NCBI RefSeq assembly: GCF_900100695.1
Contig: NZ_FNCF01000005.1
Coordinates: forward strand, 124,001-188,000
Source of the DNA: Klenkia brasiliensis
Lineage (GTDB): Bacteria; Actinomycetota; Actinomycetes; Mycobacteriales; Geodermatophilaceae
Reading direction: 5' to 3'
Length of the DNA stretch: 64,000 nucleotides
Shown: one piece after another, positions 55,342-63,415 of the stretch
How positions within the stretch are numbered: the first letter of the stretch is position 1
How the letters are laid out: every line of letters starts with the position of its first letter
Made by a program: the position numbers and the translations under genes
Notes under the pieces: model-generated
The model's database searches: none
Told to the model about the DNA's origin: nothing
The model's input: the letters and a program-made list of their open reading frames with translations, nothing else

Positions 55342-57351
55342 ATGCCGACCCCTTCAGCGCCGAAGGACCGGGACCGCCCGTGGGTGATGCGCACGTACGC
55401 GGGCCACTCCTCCCCGGCCGAGTCCAACGCCCTGTACCGCCGCAACCTGGCCAAGGGCCAGACCGGCCTCTCGGTGGCCTTCGACCTGCCGACCCAGACC
55501 GGGTACGACCCCGACGACGAGCTGGCCGCCGGTGAGGTGGGCAAGGTCGGTGTGCCGGTCAGCCACCTGGGCGACATGCGCGCCCTCTTCGACGGCATCC
55601 CGCTGGGCGAGATGAACACCTCGATGACCATCAACGCCACGGCCATGTGGCTGCTGGCGCTGTACCAGGTGGTCGCCGAGGAGCAGGGCGCCGACGTCGC
55701 GGCGCTGGCCGGCACCACGCAGAACGACATCGTCAAGGAGTACCTGTCGCGAGGCACCTACGTGTTCCCGCCGGCGCCCAGCATGCGGCTGATCACCGAC
55801 ATGGTGGCCCACACCGTGACGGCGATGCCCAAGTGGAACCCGATCAACATCTGCAGCTACCACCTGCAGGAGGCCGGGGCCACGCCGGTGCAGGAGATCG
55901 CCTACGCCATGAGCACCGCGATCGCCGTCCTGGACTCCGTCCGCGACTCCGGGCAGGTGCCCCAGGAGCGCTTCGGCGACGTGGTCGCCCGGATGTCGTT
56001 CTTCGTCAACGCCGGCGTCCGGTTCGTGGAGGAGATGTGCAAGATGCGCGCCTTCACCCAGCTGTGGGACGAGCTGACCCGTGAGCGCTACGGCGTGGCC
56101 GACCCCAAGCACCGCCGCTTCCGCTACGGCGTGCAGGTCAACTCCCTGGGCCTGACCGAGGCGCAGCCGGAGAACAACGTGCAGCGCATCGTGCTGGAGA
56201 TGCTGGCGGTGACCCTGTCCAAGGACGCCCGCGCCCGCGCCGTGCAGCTGCCGGCGTGGAACGAGGCGCTGGGCCTGCCCCGGCCGTGGGACCAGCAGTG
56301 GTCGCTGCGGCTGCAGCAGGTGCTGGCCTACGAGACCGACCTCCTCGAGCACGACGACCTGTTCACCGGCTCGGTCGTGGTCGAGGCCAAGGTCGCCGAG
56401 CTGGTCGAGGGTGCCCGGGCCGAGATGGCCCGGGTCGAGGAGATGGGCGGCGCGGTCGCGGCCGTCGAGTCCGGTTACATGAAGGGCCAGCTGGTCGCCT
56501 CGCTGGCCGAGCGGCGCCGCCGGATGGAGAGCGGCGAGGACGTCGTCGTCGGGGTCAACAGGTTCGAGTCCACCGAGCCCAACCCGCTCACCGCCGACCT
56601 CGACACCGCCATCCAGACCGTCGACCCCGCCGTCGAGGCCGCGGCCCAGGAGGCCCTGCGCGCCTGGCGGGCCGACCGCGACGACGCCGCGGTGGCCCAG
56701 GCCCTCGACGAGCTCCGGCGGGTCGCCGGCACCGACGAGAACCTGGTGGCCGCGACGCTGGCCTGCGTGCGGGTGGGCGTCACCACGGGGGAGTGGGCCG
56801 GCGCGCTGCGCGAGGTGTTCGGCGAGTACCGCGCCCCCACCGGGGTCTCGGCGGCGGCCACCGGCGAGGCCGACGGCTCGCTCACCGACGTCCGGGAGCG
56901 GGTCCGGGCGACCGGGGAGGAGCTCGGCGGGCGGCTGAGGCTGCTGGTCGGCAAGCCGGGTCTGGACGGGCACTCCAACGGCGCCGAGCAGATCGCCGTG
57001 CGGGCGCGCGACGCCGGCTTCGAGGTCGTCTACCAGGGCATCCGGCTGACCCCGGCGCAGATCGTGTCGGCCGCGGTCGAGGAGGACGTGCACGTGGTCG
57101 GCCTGTCGGTGCTGTCGGGCTCGCACCTGCAGGTGGTGCCCGCCGTGCTGGCCGGCCTGAAGGAGGCCGGGCTGGACGACGTCCCCGTGGTGGTCGGCGG
57201 CATCGTGCCCGACGGCGACGCGCGGCGGCTGCGGGAGCAGGGCGTGGCCCGCGTCTTCACCCCGAAGGACTTCGGGATGACCGACATCATGGGCCAGATC
57301 GTCGACGTCGTCCGCGAGGCGAACGGGCTGGACGCGCCCGTCCCGGCCTAG
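55342..57351 (+). CDS. ecm: Ethylmalonyl-CoA mutase (MeaA/Ecm family)
   Basis: Coenzyme B12-dependent acyl-CoA mutase of 669 residues in a single chain. The N-terminal barrel has LSVAFDLPTQTGYDPDD, MNTSMTINATAMWLLALYQ and NPINICSYHLQEAGATPVQE; the C-terminal B12 domain has KPGLDGHSNGAEQ, whose histidine is the lower cobalt ligand, and GLSVLSGSHLQVVPAVL. Length and sequence fit MeaA/Ecm, which makes methylsuccinyl-CoA in the ethylmalonyl-CoA pathway, rather than two-subunit methylmalonyl-CoA mutase. A mutase for another acyl-CoA cannot be excluded. Crotonyl-CoA carboxylase/reductase is not in this window. Confidence 0.88.
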   Translation: MPTPSAPKDRDRPWVMRTYAGHSSPAESNALYRRNLAKGQTGLSVAFDLPTQTGYDPDDELAAGEVGKVGVPVSHLGDMRALFDGIPLGEMNTSMTINATAMWLLALYQVVAEEQGADVAALAGTTQNDIVKEYLSRGTYVFPPAPSMRLITDMVAHTVTAMPKWNPINICSYHLQEAGATPVQEIAYAMSTAIAVLDSVRDSGQVPQERFGDVVARMSFFVNAGVRFVEEMCKMRAFTQLWDELTRERYGVADPKHRRFRYGVQVNSLGLTEAQPENNVQRIVLEMLAVTLSKDARARAVQLPAWNEALGLPRPWDQQWSLRLQQVLAYETDLLEHDDLFTGSVVVEAKVAELVEGARAEMARVEEMGGAVAAVESGYMKGQLVASLAERRRRMESGEDVVVGVNRFESTEPNPLTADLDTAIQTVDPAVEAAAQEALRAWRADRDDAAVAQALDELRRVAGTDENLVAATLACVRVGVTTGEWAGALREVFGEYRAPTGVSAAATGEADGSLTDVRERVRATGEELGGRLRLLVGKPGLDGHSNGAEQIAVRARDAGFEVVYQGIRLTPAQIVSAAVEEDVHVVGLSVLSGSHLQVVPAVLAGLKEAGLDDVPVVVGGIVPDGDARRLREQGVARVFTPKDFGMTDIMGQIVDVVREANGLDAPVPA

Positions 57352-57357
57352 CCGCGG

Positions 57358-58083
57358 TCAGCGGGTCCAGGGACCGAACCGCACCGGGACGCCGGGCGTC
57401 CACAGCACGCTGTCCGGGGCGCCCTGCACGGGCACCCCGGCGGCGGCGGTGAGGTCCTCGGACAGGTCGACGAGCTCCGCCCGGTGCAGCGGCCACTCCG
57501 GGTGCTCGTTGGGCCAGTAGGCGGTGCGGCCGAGGAACCCGCGGTGCAGCCCCCACCGGGAGGTCAGGAAGCGCTCCAGCGGTCCGGGCTCGGCGACCCG
57601 GTCGCCGACCCGGACCGCGATCCGGCTGTGCGCCCCGCGCGGGCCGGGCCAGCGGCGCCGCGACGTGTAGGTCACCACGTCGCCGTCGCGGGCGACCGAC
57701 ATCGCCGCGAACGTGTAGGGCAGCCGGGCCACCCAGCGGGCGGCCAGCACCGGCAGCAACCGGTCGGCCTCCAGCGAGGAGAACACCACGCCCCTCCGTC
57801 CCCGCTCGTCGACGGAGTACAGCCGCACGTTGGTCTCGGCGAAGGACCCCAGGTAGGGCAGCCCCGGCAGGCCGAAGAAGCCGATCCGGCGCATCCGGAA
57901 CGGGATGAGGCCGACGTAGGTGGCGCCGTCCAGGGTGTCGGGCCGGGTGCCGGGCGGCAGGTGCGGGGCGACCAGGGCGGGGTCCACCGCCCAGTGCAGG
58001 AAGGCGAGGTCGGCCCAGCCCTGGGTGAAGACGGTCCGGGTGACCGGGCGCGGCGCGAGGGGGGTGACCGGTTCTGGGTCCAC
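57358..58083 (-). CDS. DUF2071 (YqjF-like) protein
   Basis: Soluble protein of 241 residues with the family pattern WADLAFLHWAVDPALVAPHLPPG, then GLIPFRMRRIGFFGLPGLPYLGSFAETNVRLY and a C-terminal AYWPNEHPEWPLHRAELVDL. Function unknown; relatives are predicted acetoacetate-decarboxylase-like folds. GTG 58083 is the first usable start and lacks a clear ribosome-binding site. The gene is convergent with ecm, 6 bases between stops. Confidence 0.8.
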   Translation of the reverse strand: MDPEPVTPLAPRPVTRTVFTQGWADLAFLHWAVDPALVAPHLPPGTRPDTLDGATYVGLIPFRMRRIGFFGLPGLPYLGSFAETNVRLYSVDERGRRGVVFSSLEADRLLPVLAARWVARLPYTFAAMSVARDGDVVTYTSRRRWPGPRGAHSRIAVRVGDRVAEPGPLERFLTSRWGLHRGFLGRTAYWPNEHPEWPLHRAELVDLSEDLTAAAGVPVQGAPDSVLWTPGVPVRFGPWTR

Positions 58084-58147
58084 GGGCGCTGCATGCCCGG
58101 CCCCGCGGCACTCGACACCGTGACCTGCGCGTGGTGGGGTCGCACCC

Positions 58148-58915
58148 ATGAGCCGGCCCCCGCGCACGGAGCGCGTCGACGACGTCGTCACGGTCACCCT
58201 GTGCCGGCCCGAGAGGCGCAACGCGCTGTCCCGGGACCACCTGACCCAGCTGCTGGCCGCCGTCCGCGCCGTGGCCGCCACCGACGCGACCGCGCTGGTC
58301 ATTGCCGCCGAGGGCCCGGTGTTCAGCGCCGGGCACGACTTCGCCGACGTGGCGGGGGCGCCGCTGGCCGACGTCCGGTCGCTGCTGGCGCTGTGCACCG
58401 AGCTGATGCAGACCCTGCACGAGGTGCCGCAGGTCGTCGTCGCCCGGGTGCACGCGCTGGCCACCGCGGCCGGCGCCCAGCTCGTGGCCTCCTGCGACCT
58501 GGCGGTGGCCGCCGAGTCGGCCGGCTTCGCCGCGCCCGGCGGCAAGGGCGGCTGGTTCTGCCACACCCCGATGGTGCCGATCGCGCGGAGCGTCGGCCGC
58601 AAGCGGGCGATGGAGCTGGCGCTGACCGGGGACGTCGTCGACGCCCGGACGGCGCTGGACTGGGGCCTGGTCAACCGGGTGGTCCCCGACGACGAGCTGG
58701 ACGCCGCCGTCGCCGACCTGGTGCACCGGGCGACCCGGGGCTCGCGGGCGTCCAAGGCGTGGGGCAAGCAGGCGCTGTACGCCCAGCTGGACCGGCCCGA
58801 GGCCGACGCCTACCTGCAGGCGGTCGAGACGATGGCCGCCTCCTCGCAGCTGGACGGCGCGCGCGAGGGCATGGCGGCCTTCCTGGGCAAGCGGCAGCCG
58901 CACTGGACCGACTGA
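58148..58915 (+). CDS. ECHDC3-like crotonase without hydratase glutamates
   Basis: Crotonase-fold protein of 255 residues. The oxyanion segment [10 protein letters not shown] is present. However, the two glutamates that activate water in enoyl-CoA hydratase are missing: the sequence reads [16 protein letters not shown] and [11 protein letters not shown]. The pattern closely follows eukaryotic ECHDC3, whose activity is unproved. I infer an acyl-CoA-binding protein or a crotonase with a different reaction. It lies divergent from DUF2071 and ahead of nucS. Confidence 0.8.
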   Translation: MSRPPRTERVDDVVTVTLCRPERRNALSRDHLTQLLAAVRAVAATDATALVIAAEGPVFSAGHDFADVAGAPLADVRSLLALCTELMQTLHEVPQVVVARVHALATAAGAQLVASCDLAVAAESAGFAAPGGKGGWFCHTPMVPIARSVGRKRAMELALTGDVVDARTALDWGLVNRVVPDDELDAAVADLVHRATRGSRASKAWGKQALYAQLDRPEADAYLQAVETMAASSQLDGAREGMAAFLGKRQPHWTD

Positions 58916-58938
58916 CGGGCCCGCCCGGGCGGGCGCGG

Positions 58939-58944
58939 TAGCGT
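58939..58944 (+). promoter_or_regulatory. -10 box TAGCGT, leaderless nucS
   Basis: TAGCGT ends 8 bases before GTG 58953. No ribosome-binding site is visible, so nucS may be read from a leaderless mRNA. Confidence 0.5.
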
Positions 58945-58952
58945 CGGCGCCC

Positions 58953-59624
58953 GTGCGCCTGGTCATCGCGACGTGCTCGGTCGACTACGTCGGCCGCCTC
59001 ACCGCCCACCTGCCCACCGCGACCCGGCTGCTGCTGGTCAAGGCCGACGGCTCGGTGTCGGTGCACGCCGACGACCGGGCCTACAAGCCGCTGAACTGGA
59101 TGAGCCCGCCCTGCACGCTCAAGGACGAGCTGGTCGACGGCGCCGGCACCTGGACGGTCACCAACAAGGCCGGCGAGCAGCTGATCATCACCATCGACGA
59201 GGTGCTGCACGACGTCCGGCACGAGCTCGGGGTCGACCCCGGCCTGCAGAAGGACGGCGTCGAGGCCGAGCTGCAGCGGCTGCTGGCGCTGCACGTGGAG
59301 ACCTTCGGCCCGGGCTGGCAGCTGGTGCGCCGCGAGTACCCCACGGCGATCGGCCCGGTGGACCTGCTCTGCCGCGACGACCGGGGGACGACGGTCGCGG
59401 TGGAGGTGAAGCGGCGCGGGGAGATCGACGGCGTCGAGCAGCTGACCCGCTACCTCGAGCTGCTCAACCGCGACCCCCTGCTGGCCCCGGTCAAGGGCGT
59501 GTTCGCCGCGCAGGAGATCAAGCCGCAGGCCCGGGTGCTCGCCCGCGACCGCGGCATCGAGTGCCTGACCGTGGACTACGCCGTCCTCAAGGGCACCGAC
59601 GACCCGACGCAGCGGCTGTTCTGA
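58953..59624 (+). CDS. nucS: Mismatch-specific endonuclease NucS/EndoMS
   Basis: Non-canonical mismatch repair nuclease of 223 residues used by actinobacteria and archaea that lack MutS/MutL. The N-terminal DNA-binding domain begins [20 protein letters not shown]; the RecB-like nuclease core has [10 protein letters not shown] (catalytic Asp) and [20 protein letters not shown] (Glu, Lys). The C-terminal PTQRLF tail resembles the beta-clamp-binding end of the mycobacterial protein. Confidence 0.94.
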   Translation: MRLVIATCSVDYVGRLTAHLPTATRLLLVKADGSVSVHADDRAYKPLNWMSPPCTLKDELVDGAGTWTVTNKAGEQLIITIDEVLHDVRHELGVDPGLQKDGVEAELQRLLALHVETFGPGWQLVRREYPTAIGPVDLLCRDDRGTTVAVEVKRRGEIDGVEQLTRYLELLNRDPLLAPVKGVFAAQEIKPQARVLARDRGIECLTVDYAVLKGTDDPTQRLF

Positions 59625-59645
59625 GACCCGCTTCACGGCCCGCGG

Positions 59646-59665
59646 TGGTTACCGGCCGGTAACCA
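59646..59665. promoter_or_regulatory. Perfect 20-bp palindrome before the dehydrogenase
   Basis: TGGTTACCGGCCGGTAACCA is a perfect 20-bp palindrome 67 bases before the 3-hydroxyacyl-CoA dehydrogenase start. Length and symmetry suit a TetR-type dimer. A related site lies before ecm. No regulator gene is in the window. Confidence 0.75.
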
Positions 59666-59731
59666 GCTCTGGCAGACTCGCCGGACCGGGGTGCGACGAC
59701 GAGGTCGCGCCGGGGACGAGGGAGCGGCAGC

Positions 59732-61513
59732 GTGGCCAGAGAACTCAGTCAGGTCGGGGTCGTGGGCCTGGGCACGATGGGTGCGGGCATCACCGAGGTG
59801 CTCGCGCGGGCCGGCCTGGACGTGACCGCCGTGGAGGTCTCCGACGAGGCCCTCGAGCGCGGTCGGGGCCACCTGGAGCAGTCCACCGACAAGGCCGTCC
59901 AGCGCGGCAAGCTCGACGCCGCCGAGCGCGACGTGGTGCTGTCCCGGGTGCGCTGGTCCACCTCGCTGGACGACCTGGCCGAGGTCGAGCTGGTCATCGA
60001 GGCGGTCCCCGAGCGGATGGAGCTCAAGACCGAGGTCCTCGCCCGGCTGGACAAGATCTGCCCGCCGGACACGATCCTGGCGACCAACACCTCGAGCCTG
60101 TCGGTCACCGAGCTCAGTGTCGCCACCGGCCGGCCCAGCAAGGTCATCGGGATGCACTTCTTCAACCCGGCGCCGGTCATGAAGCTGGTCGAGGTCATCA
60201 GCACCGTGGTCACCGAGCCGTCGGTCATCGCCGACGTCGAGGCGCTGGCCGAGCGGCTGGGCAAGACCGACGTGACGGTGGGCGACAAGGCCGGCTTCAT
60301 CGCCAACGCGCTGCTGTTCGGCTACCTCAACCACGCCGTGTCGATGTACGAGGCCCGGTACGCCAGCCGCGAGGACATCGACGCGGCCATGCGGTTGGGC
60401 TGCGGGCTGCCCATGGGCCCGCTGGCGCTGATGGACCTCATCGGCATCGACACCGCCTACGAGATCCTCGACACGATGTACAAGCAGTCGCGCGACCGGC
60501 TGCACGCCCCCAGCCCGATCATCAAGCAGCTGATGACGGCCGGGCTGCTGGGCCGCAAGACCGGCCGCGGCTTCTACACCTACGCCGGACGGGACTCCGC
60601 CGAGGTCGTCCCCGACGCGCAGACCCCCACCCCCGGCGGCGCGGCCGAGGGTGCGCGACCGGTGCGCACCGTCGGGCTGGCCGGCTCGGGGACGATGGCC
60701 ACCGGGATGATCGAGGTCTTCGCCAAGGCCGGCTACGACACCCTGTTCGTCGCCCGCACCCCGGACAAGGTCGAGGGCGTGCTCGCCGCGATCGGGAAGA
60801 GCCTGGACAAGCAGGTCACCCGCGGCAAGCTCGACGAGGACGGCAAGGCCGCCGTGCTGGCCCGGCTGACCGGCACCACCGACCGCGCGGACCTGGCCGA
60901 CGTCGACCTGGTGGTCGAGGCCGTCGTGGAGTCCCTCGCGGTCAAGCAGGAGCTGTTCGCCGAGCTCGGCCGGATCTGCAAGCCCGGTGCCGTGCTCGCC
61001 ACCACGACGTCCTCCCTGCCGGTCATCGAGTGCGCGCAGGCCAGCGGCCGCCCCGCCGACGTCGTGGGCCTGCACTTCTTCAACCCGGCCACGGTCATGA
61101 AGCTGGTCGAGGTGGTCTCCACCGTGGCCACCGCCGACGACGTCGCGGCCACCGCGCACGCGGTCTGCCAGCAGCTGGGCAAGCACGCGGTGTCCTGCAC
61201 CGACCGGTCGGGGTTCATCGTCAACGCGCTGCTGTTCCCCTACCTCAACGACGCGGTGCGGATGCTGCAGGCCCACTACGCCACCGCCGACGACATCGAC
61301 GCCGCGATGAAGGTCGGCTGCGGCTACCCGATGGGCCCCTTCGAGCTGCTGGACACCGTCGGCCTGGACGTCTCGCTGGCCATCGAGCGGGAGCTCTACA
61401 CCGAGTTCCGCGAGCCCGGCTTCGCCCCGGCCCCGCTGCTGGAGCACCTGGTCACCGCCGGCTACCTGGGCCGCAAGACCGGTCGCGGGTTCCGGGAGCA
61501 CGCCCGCCGGTAA
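59732..61513 (+). CDS. Tandem-module 3-hydroxyacyl-CoA dehydrogenase
   Basis: Protein of 593 residues made of two full dehydrogenase modules. Module 1 (about 1-285) has GVVGLGTMGAGI, NTSSLSVTEL, MHFFNPAPVMKLVEV and GRKTGRGFY; module 2 (about 307-593) has GLAGSGTMATGM, TTSSLPVIEC, LHFFNPATVMKLVEV and GRKTGRGFR. Both keep the NAD-binding glycines and catalytic His, so both may be active. Likely substrate is 3-hydroxybutyryl-CoA, oxidised to acetoacetyl-CoA. A palindromic operator precedes it; GAGGGAG precedes GTG 59732. Confidence 0.92.
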   Translation: MARELSQVGVVGLGTMGAGITEVLARAGLDVTAVEVSDEALERGRGHLEQSTDKAVQRGKLDAAERDVVLSRVRWSTSLDDLAEVELVIEAVPERMELKTEVLARLDKICPPDTILATNTSSLSVTELSVATGRPSKVIGMHFFNPAPVMKLVEVISTVVTEPSVIADVEALAERLGKTDVTVGDKAGFIANALLFGYLNHAVSMYEARYASREDIDAAMRLGCGLPMGPLALMDLIGIDTAYEILDTMYKQSRDRLHAPSPIIKQLMTAGLLGRKTGRGFYTYAGRDSAEVVPDAQTPTPGGAAEGARPVRTVGLAGSGTMATGMIEVFAKAGYDTLFVARTPDKVEGVLAAIGKSLDKQVTRGKLDEDGKAAVLARLTGTTDRADLADVDLVVEAVVESLAVKQELFAELGRICKPGAVLATTTSSLPVIECAQASGRPADVVGLHFFNPATVMKLVEVVSTVATADDVAATAHAVCQQLGKHAVSCTDRSGFIVNALLFPYLNDAVRMLQAHYATADDIDAAMKVGCGYPMGPFELLDTVGLDVSLAIERELYTEFREPGFAPAPLLEHLVTAGYLGRKTGRGFREHARR

Positions 61514-61526
61514 TCTCGCACCCGAG

Positions 61527-61826
61527 ATGGGCAGAGGACGGCGGCGGCCGCACGCAGGTGCCCGGCCGCCGCTGTCCCGGCCCCAGCCGGTGGAGAGCGC
61601 CGAGGACGGCGACTGGGTGGTGCGCCCGGTCACCGGTGCGGCCAGCACCCGGGCCTACCGCTGCCCGGGCTGCGACCAGGAGATCCGGCCGGGCACCCCG
61701 CACGTGGTGGCCTGGCCGGTCTACGCCCGCGACTCCGACCTCGATCCCTGGGACACCGAGTCCTCGGTGGACCAGCGCCGGCACTGGCACACCGCCTGCT
61801 GGCGGGCCCGCGACCGCCGTCACTGA
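61527..61826 (+). CDS. Small protein with zinc-finger-like Cys/His set
   Basis: Basic protein of 99 residues. After an Arg/Pro-rich N-terminus it reads YRCPGCDQEIRPGTPHVVAWP and later RRHWHTACWRARDRR, a CxxC-xH-HxxxC arrangement that could bind zinc. Close relatives are widespread in actinobacteria and often labelled ATP/GTP-binding proteins without support. Function unknown. A TAATCT hexamer at 61511-61516 could be its -10, and the ATG has no ribosome-binding site. The 3' end overlaps the sortase gene by 7 bp. Confidence 0.75.
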   Translation: MGRGRRRPHAGARPPLSRPQPVESAEDGDWVVRPVTGAASTRAYRCPGCDQEIRPGTPHVVAWPVYARDSDLDPWDTESSVDQRRHWHTACWRARDRRH

Positions 61827-62485
61827 AGGGTCGCGTAGACCACCACGTTGTCGGTGTAGCTGCGCCGGGACCGGTCGAACTCCCCGCCGCAGGTGATCAG
61901 CCGCAGCTGCGCGTCGACGGTGGGCCCGTAGACCTCCTGGGTCGCGAACGCCGTCTTGGGGTACTCGGCGACCCGGGTCACGGTGAAGGTCAGCGTGCTG
62001 CCGTCGGCCCGCCCCACCAGCACCTGCGCACCGACCTGGATGTCCTCCAGGCCCCAGAACACCGCCGGCCCCGACCGGGAGTCCACGTGCCCGGCGAGCA
62101 CCGCCGGGCCCACCTCGCCGGGTGCCACGCCCTGCGCGAACCACCCGGCCTGCGCGTAGTCAGCGGGCGGGACCAGCGCGCCGGTCGTGTCCACGCCGAT
62201 CGGCACCAGGCTGCTGGACAGGTCGACGCTGGGCACGGCCACCGAGATCGGGGCCGGGGCCGTCGGGCTGCCCGTGCCCACCGCGGTGACCACCGGGGCC
62301 GGCGGGCCGACCGCGCCGACGGGCTCGGCGTCGGGCGCGGCGGGCTGCAGCAGCGCCACCGTGCCGGCGACGACGGCCACCACCGCGAGCGTCCACCGCA
62401 GGGCGGTGAGCACCGGCCGGCGACGCCGGTGCCGGTGCCGCCGCGGGGACGCGTCGCGGTCGGGGACCGCCGGCTGGGCGCTCAG
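61820..62485 (-). CDS. Class F-type sortase
   Basis: Membrane-anchored transpeptidase with an Arg/His-rich cytosolic N-terminus, one helix (LRWTLAVVAVVAGTVALL) and a sortase domain. The catalytic triad is visible: His in VLAGHVDS, Cys in LRLITCGGEFD and Arg in the following DRSRRSYTDN. Start uncertain: CTG 62485 overlaps the upstream stop (CTGA) and gives 221 residues; GTG 62413 gives 197 and removes the basic tail. The upstream gene encodes a surface protein that is the probable substrate. Confidence 0.85.
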   Translation of the reverse strand: MSAQPAVPDRDASPRRHRHRRRRPVLTALRWTLAVVAVVAGTVALLQPAAPDAEPVGAVGPPAPVVTAVGTGSPTAPAPISVAVPSVDLSSSLVPIGVDTTGALVPPADYAQAGWFAQGVAPGEVGPAVLAGHVDSRSGPAVFWGLEDIQVGAQVLVGRADGSTLTFTVTRVAEYPKTAFATQEVYGPTVDAQLRLITCGGEFDRSRRSYTDNVVVYATLQ

Positions 62486-63333
62486 TGCGCGGCGTGCCGG
62501 GGCGCGGTGCGCCGACCGGGGAGGCGCCGGCCGGCGGCGAGCACCGAGCCGAGCATGGCCAGCACGGCGACCGCACCCAGGGCCAGCGGCACGGGGCCCG
62601 ACCCGGCCGCGCCGCCGCCACCGGCCTCCACGCCGCCGGTGGGGACGACGCCCGGGCTGGCCGCGTCGAGCACGGTCTGCACCTGCACCCCGGAGTCGCC
62701 GTCGAGCAGCAGCACCGTGTAGGACGAGCCGCCGGCCAGGTCCACCGGGAGGTCGGTCGGCGCGCCGGAGCCGCCGGCGACCTGCAGCGACGTCTGCCCG
62801 CCGGGGACCGAGACGTAGTCGGTGAGGTCGGGGAAGGCGAGGTCGGGGGAGAGGGTGGGCCCGTCGGCGAGCTTCACCGAGGCCGGCGTGAGGGTCTGGG
62901 AGGCGTTGACCACGCGGGCGCGGGCCTGGCCCGCGGCCGGCGGGGTGAGGTCGTCGTCCAGCACGGTCAGGCCCAGCTGGGCGAAGGTGCCCACGCCGGC
63001 GACGGTGAAGGCGGTGCCGGGGTCGACGGTCACCGTGGTGGACAGCACCGGGGCCGAGGTCGCGGGCGCACCGGCCGAGCGCATCGAGACGGTGTAGGTG
63101 CCCGCGGGGACCGACTGGTAGCCCGACACGGTGCCGTAGCCGACGCCGGTCAGCACGATGCCGGTGTCGGGGCTGGACACGGAGTCGACGTAGACGTCCA
63201 CGGAGGGGGTGTCCGGGCTCAGGTGCGCCAGCCGGAGCATGCCGTCGTCGGCGGCGCCCGCGGCGGAGGTGCCCCCGACCAGCAGCGCCACCGTGGTGAG
63301 CAGGACGAGCGACAGGCTGCGCCGGAGGGCCAC
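62482..63333 (-). CDS. DUF4397 surface protein
   Basis: Exported protein of 283 residues: a signal peptide (about 1-28, ending SAAGAA), two DUF4397 beta domains (LRLAHLSPDTPSVDVYVD and a second from about residue 140), a Gly-rich linker, a C-terminal helix (VPLALGAVAVLAMLGSVLAA) and a basic tail. This is the layout of a sortase substrate, but no LPxTG is present; VVPTGG before the linker is the nearest candidate. GTG 63333 follows GGGAGAG. It is coupled to the sortase gene by a 4-bp overlap. Confidence 0.85.
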   Translation of the reverse strand: MALRRSLSLVLLTTVALLVGGTSAAGAADDGMLRLAHLSPDTPSVDVYVDSVSSPDTGIVLTGVGYGTVSGYQSVPAGTYTVSMRSAGAPATSAPVLSTTVTVDPGTAFTVAGVGTFAQLGLTVLDDDLTPPAAGQARARVVNASQTLTPASVKLADGPTLSPDLAFPDLTDYVSVPGGQTSLQVAGGSGAPTDLPVDLAGGSSYTVLLLDGDSGVQVQTVLDAASPGVVPTGGVEAGGGGAAGSGPVPLALGAVAVLAMLGSVLAAGRRLPGRRTAPRHAAH

Positions 63334-63415
63334 GGGTCTCTCCCAGGGTGATGACCGGAGTACTGCGGGCCACCGTACCGATCCGTCACGCCCCCGCCAG
63401 TCGGGCGGCCGGTCC

